Both the position numbers and the translations under genes were made by a program. The notes under the pieces were generated by a model. It did no database searches. It saw only the letters and a program-made list of their open reading frames with translations, and was not told where the DNA came from. 38,244 nucleotides of DNA, taken from NCBI RefSeq assembly GCF_010179735.1, contig NZ_JAAEEH010000029.1, positions 1 through 38,244 of the forward strand, in the 5' to 3' direction. This document shows positions 33,275 through 38,244 of the stretch, piece by piece; the first letter of the stretch is position 1; the number at the start of each line of letters is the position of its first letter. This DNA comes from Anaerotalea alkaliphila. GTDB taxonomy: Bacteria; Bacillota; Clostridia; Lachnospirales; Vallitaleaceae.

Positions 33275-33832
33275 CTAGCTGTGATCGATCAACTCGATAT
33301 GGGTAAGGGGGAAGACGCGGATAAGCGCCTTTCCGATGATTTTTTGCCGCGAAATCAGCCCCACGTCCGCATAGCGGCTGTCGGAGCTGTTGTTCCGGTT
33401 GTCCCCCATGACGAAGTACTCCCCTTCCCCCACTGTGACGGGAAAGCTGGTGGTGAAGGAGTCTTCTCCATAGATGGGTTCATAGGCAAAGGGGTCCTGC
33501 AATTCCTGGCCGTCCACATAAATCTTGCCGTCCCTGATGTCCACGGTCTCTCCCGGAAGGCCGATGATCCGTTTGATGTAGTGGACCTTGGCGTTGTTTG
33601 CGTAGGGAAAGACAACGACGTCAAAACGTTCCAGCGGCGTGATCCGCATGCTGACCTTCTCGATGACCAGCCAGTCATGGTCGTTCAACGTAGGGTACAT
33701 GGATTGTCCAGATACATTGGTCAGTTGGGCCACGTAGGTGACCATGAGAAATACCACGGTCAGTGTAATGAGCAAATCGCGGATTCCTGCCGCTACAGAC
33801 TTGAAAAAATGCTGTTCTTCTTCTTCGTACAT
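33275..33832 (-). CDS. lepB: Signal peptidase I
   Basis: 185 aa, membrane-anchored serine protease that removes signal peptides. One N-terminal transmembrane helix (about 19-36) is followed by box B SGQSMYPTL with catalytic Ser44, box D YIKRIIGLPGE with general-base Lys87, and box E GDNRNNSSDSR. The ATG at 33832 (MYEEEEQ) is chosen; a TTG eight codons earlier has no ribosome-binding site. The AAGGCGG upstream is only a fair Shine-Dalgarno. Promoter at 33875-33902. Confidence 0.95.
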   Translation of the reverse strand: MYEEEEQHFFKSVAAGIRDLLITLTVVFLMVTYVAQLTNVSGQSMYPTLNDHDWLVIEKVSMRITPLERFDVVVFPYANNAKVHYIKRIIGLPGETVDIRDGKIYVDGQELQDPFAYEPIYGEDSFTTSFPVTVGEGEYFVMGDNRNNSSDSRYADVGLISRQKIIGKALIRVFPLTHIELIDHS

Positions 33833-33874
33833 CCCCTGCCACCGCCTTGTTAACAATGATTATCAATAAACTAT

Positions 33875-33902
33875 ATTATACCATAAACGCCATAAAAAGC
33901 AA
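33875..33902 (-). promoter_or_regulatory. Promoter of lepB-rbgA-fdpF
   Basis: TTGCTT (33897-33902) and TATAAT (33875-33880) with a 16-bp spacer and TGG ahead of the -10. The -35 is built from the 3' arm of the rplS terminator. Confidence 0.7.
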
Positions 33903-33930
33903 GCGCGTACACATGGTACGCGCTTGCTTT
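33892..33930 (-). terminator. Terminator of rplS
   Basis: A perfect 15-bp stem (33896-33910 with 33916-33930) is followed by TTTTT on the minus strand. It ends the ribosomal operon and overlaps the lepB -35. Confidence 0.88.
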
Positions 33931-33932
33931 CA

Positions 33933-34277
33933 TTACATTTTTTCTTTGACCTTGGCGGCCTTGCCGATCCGGTCTCTCAGGTAGTTCAGCTTTGCACGCC
34001 TTACTTTACCCCTTCTGATGACTTCGATCCTGTCAATGTTGGGGGAATGCAAAGGCCATGTCTTTTCGACGCCGATGCCATAAGAAATCCTTCTTACGGT
34101 AAAGTTTTCTTTGGCTCCGCCGTTTTGTCTTTTCAAGACCACGCCTTCGTACATCTGGATTCTCTCGCGTGTTCCTTCTTTGATCTTGGCATATACCCTT
34201 ACTGTGTCGCCTACTGCAAATGCGTCCACTGTATCCTTCTTTTGCGCCTGTTCAAGCTCTCTGATTATTTCACTCAT
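33933..34277 (-). CDS. rplS: 50S ribosomal protein L19 (bL19)
   Basis: 114 aa, standard length. L19 lies at the 30S-50S interface. Typical stretches: [41 protein letters not shown], and the basic end [16 protein letters not shown]. The ATG at 34277 has AAAGGAGG eight bases upstream. It has its own promoter inside the end of trmD (34381-34409), in addition to read-through from the operon, and a strong terminator directly after it. Confidence 0.97.
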   Translation of the reverse strand: MSEIIRELEQAQKKDTVDAFAVGDTVRVYAKIKEGTRERIQMYEGVVLKRQNGGAKENFTVRRISYGIGVEKTWPLHSPNIDRIEVIRRGKVRRAKLNYLRDRIGKAAKVKEKM

Positions 34278-34380
34278 TTCGGTTCCTCCTTTCACCATAG
34301 ATGTTCATCAATAGAATTCTTCCCACTGTTGCCAAACCGTTCGTGTACTACCAGCGGAACATCCGTACTCACAATTCCAT

Positions 34381-34409
34381 ACTATAGCACAATTCCGTTC
34401 TCTTTGCAA
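34381..34409 (-). promoter_or_regulatory. Internal promoter of rplS within the end of trmD
   Basis: TTGCAA (34404-34409) and TATAGT (34381-34386) are 17 bp apart on the minus strand, with an extended -10 (TGC). It overlaps the last codons of trmD. The leader to rplS would be about 95 nt. Confidence 0.7.
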
Positions 34410-35119
34410 TAGTTTCTGATGAATTCCCTGTCCTTTTCCGTAAGTTCCGCCTTCTCCAGGAGGTCCGGCCTCTTGCGCAGGGTGCGTACCAAAGCCTGTT
34501 CCCTGCGCCACCGGTCGATGTTCCCGTGGTGCCCGGAAAGGAGCACTTCCGGCACCTCCTGCCCTTCGAATGCGGCGGGGCGTGTGTATTGCGGGTATTC
34601 CAGCAGCCCCTGATGGAAGCTTTCGTTCTCATAGGAGCTGCTGTTGCTCAGCACCCCGTCCACCAAACGCCCGATGGCGTCGATCATGACCATGGCGGCC
34701 ATCTCCCCCCCTGTGAGGATATAGTCTCCGATGGACACCTCGTCCGTGACGATCCGATCGATGATCCGTTCGTCCACCCCCTCGTAGTGGCCGCACAGGA
34801 AGACCAGGGACTCCTCCCTCGCCAGGGAAAAGGCCATTTCCTGGTCGAAGGTCTTCCCCTGGGGGGTCAGGTAGACCACCCTCTTGGGCCTGGGCTGGAT
34901 GCTCTCGTAGGCCCGGAGGATGGGTCCGGGCTGCATGACCATGCCAGCCCCTCCTCCATAGGGATAATCGTCCACCTGGTTGTGCTTGTTCCCTGCGAAG
35001 TCCCGGATGTTGATGCAGGAAAGTTCCAGGATTCCCCTTTCCAGGGCTTTTCCGATGACGCTGGCTCCCAAACCCGCCTGGACGTGTTCAGGAAAAAGGG
35101 TCAAAACCGTAAATTTCAT
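34382..35119 (-). CDS. trmD: tRNA (guanine-N1)-methyltransferase
   Basis: 245 aa. TrmD makes m1G37 in tRNAs reading CNN, CCN and CGG and prevents frameshifting. The SPOUT knot motifs are YLTPQGKTFDQEMA, FLCGHYEGVDERI and SIGDYILTGGE. The C-terminal domain is also normal (LLEYPQYTRPAAFEG, LLSGHHGNIDRWRR). AGGAGG precedes the ATG. It lies 9 bp after rimM, as usual. Its last codons carry the -10 region of the rplS promoter. Confidence 0.98.
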   Translation of the reverse strand: MKFTVLTLFPEHVQAGLGASVIGKALERGILELSCINIRDFAGNKHNQVDDYPYGGGAGMVMQPGPILRAYESIQPRPKRVVYLTPQGKTFDQEMAFSLAREESLVFLCGHYEGVDERIIDRIVTDEVSIGDYILTGGEMAAMVMIDAIGRLVDGVLSNSSSYENESFHQGLLEYPQYTRPAAFEGQEVPEVLLSGHHGNIDRWRREQALVRTLRKRPDLLEKAELTEKDREFIRNYCKENGIVL

Positions 35120-35128
35120 GGGAACCTC

Positions 35129-35638
35129 CTACCACAAGCCTGCCGGGACCCGGACAAGGATCCTGCGATCCTTCATGTCCACGGACAGCACGCAGGATTT
35201 TATTGCCGGCAGCAGCAAGTCCTTGCCTTCCTCCCGTTTCACCACATAGACGTCGTTGCTGCCGGTGAAAATCACATCGGACAAGGTCCCCAGCCGGGAA
35301 CCGTCCTCCAGCCACACTTCCATGCCCAACAGGTCCCCCAGGTAGTACTCGTCCTCTTCCAGGGGAAGCGCCTGGGACCGGGGAATCTTCACGATGCTCT
35401 GCTTGTATCCTTCCGCCTCTGTCATGGTCTGGACCTGGGCGAACTGGAGCAGGACAAAGTTCTTGAAGTATTTGATTTGGGTGATGTCCATCTTCACCGT
35501 GGTGCCGTCCGGCTTTTCCAGCCATACGCTCTTCAGTTGTTCGAACCGTCGGGGGTCCTCCGTCGTCGGGAAGATCTTCATGCCCCCTTTGATCCCGTGG
35601 GTGTTTGCGACCCTTCCAATATAAATGAAATCTTCCAT
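35129..35638 (-). CDS. rimM: 16S rRNA processing protein RimM
   Basis: 169 aa. RimM aids maturation of the 30S head through contacts with S19. The N-terminal RimM domain (FIYIGRVANTHGIKGGMKIF) and the C-terminal PRC-barrel-like domain (YYLGDLLGMEVW, DVIFTGSNDVYVV, LLLPAIKSCV) are both complete. The ATG at 35638 follows GAGGTG; four extra codons upstream lack support. A 64-nt stem-loop ends 17 bases before this start codon. Confidence 0.95.
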   Translation of the reverse strand: MEDFIYIGRVANTHGIKGGMKIFPTTEDPRRFEQLKSVWLEKPDGTTVKMDITQIKYFKNFVLLQFAQVQTMTEAEGYKQSIVKIPRSQALPLEEDEYYLGDLLGMEVWLEDGSRLGTLSDVIFTGSNDVYVVKREEGKDLLLPAIKSCVLSVDMKDRRILVRVPAGLW

Positions 35639-35655
35639 AGTGCACCTCATTCAAT

Positions 35656-35719
35656 GGAAGGAGGGGCAGTCCCTTGGCCCCATGCGGGCATGGGTTGCCA
35701 GAGGTCTGCCCCTCCTTCC
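35656..35719 (-). promoter_or_regulatory. Large intercistronic stem-loop between khpA and rimM
   Basis: Perfect 14-bp outer arms (35656-35669 with 35706-35719) enclose an inner stem of TGGC/GCCA and CCCATG/CATGGG. One arm contains an SD-like GGAAGGAGGGG; the other holds CCTCCTTCC, which resembles the 16S anti-Shine-Dalgarno. There is no T-run, so it is not a classic terminator. It probably limits or shapes rimM-trmD expression relative to the ribosomal proteins. Confidence 0.65.
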
Positions 35720-35734
35720 GGATGTCCTGGTCCC

Positions 35735-35962
35735 CTAAAGGATTTCCACGACGATTTTTTTGTCCGATTTGGCGGCTGCGGCTTTCACCACAGAGCGGAT
35801 TGCCTTGGCGATCCTTCCCTGCTTTCCGATCACCTTGCCCATATCGTCCGGCGCAACCCGCAATTCGATGATTGTGGCATTCTCGCCTTCCACTTCTTTC
35901 ACAACGACCGCGTCAGGATTGTCTACGAGCGCTTTTGCAATGATTTCTACCAGTTCCCTCAT
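35735..35962 (-). CDS. khpA: KH-domain RNA-binding protein KhpA
   Basis: 75 aa. KhpA (YlqC) is a single type II KH domain that in other Gram-positives pairs with KhpB (Jag/EloR) and affects cell elongation and small RNAs. The GxxG loop is Gly46-Lys-Gln-Gly49 in MGKVIGKQGRIAKAIR. GGAGG precedes the ATG. It sits 16 bp after rpsP, its standard place, and before the large stem-loop. Confidence 0.95.
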   Translation of the reverse strand: MRELVEIIAKALVDNPDAVVVKEVEGENATIIELRVAPDDMGKVIGKQGRIAKAIRSVVKAAAAKSDKKIVVEIL

Positions 35963-35978
35963 AGCCTACCTCCGAAGA

Positions 35979-36224
35979 TTATTCTACGATGCCGGCGATT
36001 TTCAGAAGCTTCTTGACTGTATCGGAAGGTTGAGCACCTGTTCCCAGCCATTTCTTCGCGATTTCCTCGTCGATTTTGATTTCACTGGGATTTTTGGTGG
36101 GATCATAGTAGCCTACCTGCTCGATGAACTTCCCGTCCCTGGGGGATCTGGAGTCAGCCACAACAATTCTATAAAAAGGCGCTTTCTTTTGACCCATTCT
36201 CTTCAATCTCATTTTTACTGCCAT
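35979..36224 (-). CDS. rpsP: 30S ribosomal protein S16 (bS16)
   Basis: 81 aa. S16 is an assembly protein of the 30S body. The N-terminus [26 protein letters not shown] and the middle [13 protein letters not shown] are diagnostic; the end ...[10 protein letters not shown] is normal. GGAGGTGAAATGCA precedes the ATG. It follows ffh after 57 bp that contain a short hairpin. Confidence 0.98.
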   Translation of the reverse strand: MAVKMRLKRMGQKKAPFYRIVVADSRSPRDGKFIEQVGYYDPTKNPSEIKIDEEIAKKWLGTGAQPSDTVKKLLKIAGIVE

Positions 36225-36262
36225 TGCATTTCACCTCCTGTATTTTCATATTGATCTATGGC

Positions 36263-36281
36263 CATATCCCTGTGGGATATG
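36263..36281 (-). other. Short hairpin between ffh and rpsP
   Basis: CATATCCC and GGGATATG form a perfect 8-bp stem with a three-base loop directly after the ffh stop. No T-run follows. It may mark an mRNA processing or stabilising site that lets rpsP exceed ffh. Confidence 0.5.
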
Positions 36282-37619
36282 CTAAAAAGGAAGGTTGAAC
36301 ATTCCTTTTTTACCCTTTTTGCCTTTCATCATGCCGCCCATCTGCTTCATCATCTTCTTGGAAGCCTCGTACTGCTTCACCAGACGGTTCACATCCTGGA
36401 GGGAGTTTCCAGACCCTGCAGCGATCCGCTTCTTGCGGGAAGGGGTAAGGAGGTCCGGATCGGACCGTTCCGCCTTGGTCATGGAAAGGATGATGCTTTC
36501 CACTTTGGAAAGTTCCTTTTCGTCGAATTCCACGTTTTTCATCTGCTGGCCCATGCCGGGAATCATTCCCATCAGGTCCGAGAGGCTGCCCATCTTTTTG
36601 ATCTGTTGCATCTGGTCCAGGAAATCTTCAAAGGTGAACTCGGCCTTGCGGAGCTTCTGCTCCATCTCCGCCGCCTTCTTCCCATCCATGCTTTCCTGTG
36701 CTTTCTCGATGAGGGTGAGCACGTCTCCCATGCCCAGGATCCGGGATGTCATCCGTTGGGGATGGAACACCTCGATGTCCGTCAGCTTTTCCCCCACGCA
36801 GGCGAACTTGATGGGCTTCTGGGTGACCGCCCGCACGGAAAGGGCCGCGCCTCCACGGGTGTCCCCATCCAGCTTGGTCAGGATGACCCCGTCGATGCCG
36901 ATTTTCCCATTGAAGGTTTCCGCCACGTTGACCGCATCTTGCCCGGTCATGGCATCCACCACCAAAAGCACTTCCTGGGGACCGATCTGCTCCTTGATGG
37001 CGACCAGTTCCTCCATCATGGCCTCGTCGATGTGCAGCCGTCCGGCCGTATCCAGGATCACCACGTCGTGATGGTTCTGGACGCCGTGGGCGACCGCAGC
37101 CTTGGAGATGTCCACGGGATCGTGCTGGTCCCCCATGGAGAACACGGGGATTCCCAGCTGTCCTCCCACCACCTGCAACTGTTTGATGGCTGCGGGGCGG
37201 TAGATGTCGCAGGCCGCCAGCAAAGGCTTCTTGCCCTGCTTCTTGAGCAGTCCGGCCAGCTTGGCGCAGGTCGTGGTCTTTCCGGCCCCCTGGAGCCCCA
37301 CCATCATGAAGACGGTGGGAGGCTTTGGGGAGAAGGAAAGGTCCGTCTTCTCTGCACCCATCAGGCGGACCATCTCTTCCTGCACGATTTTGATCACATG
37401 CTGGCCCGGGGTCAGGCTCTCCATGACCTCCTGGCCGATGGAGCGCTCCCGGACGGCCTCCACGAACTGCTTGACCACCTTGAAGTTGACGTCCGCTTCC
37501 AAAAGGGCCATCTTGACTTCCTTCATGGCCGCTTTCACATCCGCCTCCGACAATTTGCCCTTCTTTTTCAGTCCCTGGAATATGTTCTGGAATTTATCGG
37601 TTAAACTTTCAAATGCCAA
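36282..37619 (-). CDS. ffh: Signal recognition particle protein Ffh
   Basis: 445 aa. Ffh binds 4.5S/6S RNA and signal sequences for co-translational targeting. The NG GTPase domain has GLQGAGKT (108-115), DTAGR and TKLDGD. The methionine-rich M domain follows (SDLMGMIPGMGQQM, SRKKRIAAGSG, then KKMMKQMGGMMKGKKGKKG). The start codon is TTG, with GGAGG six bases upstream; no ATG fits the conserved N-terminus. It lies 11 bp after ylxM. Confidence 0.98.
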   Translation of the reverse strand: MAFESLTDKFQNIFQGLKKKGKLSEADVKAAMKEVKMALLEADVNFKVVKQFVEAVRERSIGQEVMESLTPGQHVIKIVQEEMVRLMGAEKTDLSFSPKPPTVFMMVGLQGAGKTTTCAKLAGLLKKQGKKPLLAACDIYRPAAIKQLQVVGGQLGIPVFSMGDQHDPVDISKAAVAHGVQNHHDVVILDTAGRLHIDEAMMEELVAIKEQIGPQEVLLVVDAMTGQDAVNVAETFNGKIGIDGVILTKLDGDTRGGAALSVRAVTQKPIKFACVGEKLTDIEVFHPQRMTSRILGMGDVLTLIEKAQESMDGKKAAEMEQKLRKAEFTFEDFLDQMQQIKKMGSLSDLMGMIPGMGQQMKNVEFDEKELSKVESIILSMTKAERSDPDLLTPSRKKRIAAGSGNSLQDVNRLVKQYEASKKMMKQMGGMMKGKKGKKGMFNLPF

Positions 37620-37630
37620 ATCGTTCCTCC

Positions 37631-38005
37631 TTAAAGGTCGGTGAATTCCCTGCAGATCCCTTGGATCCGGGCAATCCTGTCCGCCAGTGCGGCCGGGTCC
37701 ATCTTCGGGTCCAGGTCCGACGCCAGGGCCTCCAGCTGCTCGCCCAAGGCCTTTTTCCGGTTGAAGGAGGCCACCAGGTGCAGCTTCCGCTCCAGGTCTT
37801 CCAGGAGCCGGCCGCAGCGTTTCAACGCGTCGTGCACGCCCGGCCTGCTGATGCCGAGGACTTCGGAAATCTCCCCCAGGGAGTAGTCGCTGAAATGGTA
37901 CATTTCGTAGATTTCCCGCTGGTGTTCCGTCAGAAGCTCGGAGTAGAAATCGTACAGCATCGTCTTGTATAGGGTTTGGTCGTCTTCTTCCTCTGTTTTG
38001 CCCAT
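37631..38005 (-). CDS. ylxM: YlxM-family (UPF0122) SRP-associated helix-turn-helix protein
   Basis: 124 aa. The N-terminal half matches YlxM, a small protein that modulates the SRP GTPase in streptococci and always travels with ffh. A helix-turn-helix at about 41-64 (YSLGEISEVLGISRPGVHDALKRC region) and the preceding YDFYSELLTEHQREIYEMY are typical. The last 35 residues are less conserved. The Shine-Dalgarno is weak (CAGG). It is the first gene of the ylxM-ffh-rpsP-khpA-rimM-trmD run. ftsY, normally upstream, is replaced by the IS end. Confidence 0.9.
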   Translation of the reverse strand: MGKTEEEDDQTLYKTMLYDFYSELLTEHQREIYEMYHFSDYSLGEISEVLGISRPGVHDALKRCGRLLEDLERKLHLVASFNRKKALGEQLEALASDLDPKMDPAALADRIARIQGICREFTDL

Positions 38006-38061
38006 AAACCTGCCAATCGCTTCAAGCGTTTACTGTTAAGGTCATTTGCTTTACAGATGGT

Positions 38062-38090
38062 ATTATACGTCCCTCCCCGTCCCTTGTCAA
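38062..38090 (-). promoter_or_regulatory. Consensus promoter of the ylxM-ffh-rpsP operon
   Basis: TTGACA (38085-38090) and TATAAT (38062-38067) are exactly 17 bp apart on the minus strand: a perfect match to the housekeeping consensus. The IS end is 30 bp upstream. Confidence 0.9.
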
Positions 38091-38120
38091 GGGCTATTTT
38101 TCAAACAGCGCCTCCATCTC

Positions 38121-38244
38121 TGATTCACATATGATAATGTCCTATTGTAACGCAAATGATTATGTCCCACTTCCGGTCATGGTGTACAATGAACCTCATG
38201 CGACAAAATACAATACATCGAGGTGGCCGCTATCAGAAAGGTAG
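38121..38244 (+). mobile_element. Terminus of an insertion sequence, IS21-like, cut by the window edge
   Basis: It is the same IS end as at 2-125, inverted, with the likely TG terminus at 38121. The internal repeats ATGATAATGTCC (38131-38142) and ATGATTATGTCC (38156-38167) are 25 bp apart. A reading frame opening at 38189 (MNLMRQNTIH...) runs off the end; it is too short to call a transposase. Confidence 0.6.

Noticed and set aside
34278-34381. L19 leader RNA upstream of rplS
   Set aside because: The gap is long enough, but I could not find the paired elements of the known bacilli-type L19 leader with any confidence.
1-38244. Linear plasmid or phage with terminal inverted repeats
   Set aside because: The content is chromosomal housekeeping genes in conserved order. 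The repeats carry IS-like internal motifs and no replication, capsid or telomere gene is present.
38189-38244. Start of a transposase gene at the right edge
   Set aside because: Fewer than 20 codons are visible and they do not match a recognisable IstA N-terminus, so no CDS is called.

Overview
The window is about 38 kb of G+C-rich (roughly 60% by eye) chromosome from an anaerobic member of the Bacillota, most likely class Clostridia. The evidence is gene order and content: miaB-mutS-mutL-miaA-hfq-ynbB in one direction, ylxM-ffh-rpsP-khpA-rimM-trmD-rplS-lepB-rbgA in another block, ybeY/cdd/yqeY/rpsU, a Gram-positive Hfq, a B12-dependent class II ribonucleotide reductase, and a flavodiiron protein fused to short-spaced rubredoxin and NADH:rubredoxin oxidoreductase modules, an arrangement known from Clostridia. 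I cannot name the genus. Thirty-five protein genes are supported, all apparently intact. There are no tRNA, rRNA or CRISPR loci and no prophage.

Layout. Bases 2-127 and 38119-38244 are a perfect 126-bp inverted repeat. It looks like the same terminus of an insertion sequence (probably IS21-like) on both sides, so the contig appears to be a core-genome segment bounded by two oppositely oriented IS copies. From the left: a plus-strand DUF1292 gene with a Cys/His-rich head (246-638), converging on a long minus-strand run (661-9365): yqgN, proB, a DUF4349 lipoprotein, two flavoproteins (COG2509 and BaiN/HI0933 type), a MurJ/SpoVB-type flippase, cdd, ybeY, yqeY and rpsU. Next, still on the minus strand, are capA-alaS-ynbB-hfq-miaA-mutL-mutS-miaB (9502-21816), a cold-shock gene, and an iron-type alcohol dehydrogenase (to 23476). 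A plus-strand island follows: a 77-aa conserved small protein, a 180-bp cluster of palindromes and repeats, and nrdJ behind two NrdR boxes (23636-26562). The rest is minus strand: a SleB-like cell-wall hydrolase, ilvA, a DUF2161 nuclease-fold gene, fdpF, rbgA, lepB, then rplS-trmD-rimM-khpA-rpsP-ffh-ylxM, whose promoter (TTGACA-N17-TATAAT) lies 30 bp from the right IS end.

How it works together. Most genes serve translation and its quality control (Ffh/YlxM, ribosomal proteins S16, L19 and S21, RimM, TrmD, RbgA, YbeY, AlaS, MiaA, MiaB, Hfq), mismatch repair (MutS, MutL) and envelope or wall work (LepB, flippase, CapA, hydrolase). NrdJ supplies dNTPs without oxygen-requiring chemistry and FdpF disposes of oxygen, which fits an obligate anaerobe that meets air. 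Intergenic sequence carries much regulatory structure: extended -10 promoters sharing GTGCTATA, a large hairpin in front of rimM, a separate rplS promoter inside trmD, a terminator fused to the lepB promoter, and a terminator directly upstream of miaB.

No wholly new multi-gene system is evident. The points most worth a second look are the palindrome cluster at 23890-24069, the rimM-upstream hairpin, the all-in-one FdpF, and the IS-bounded segment ends.
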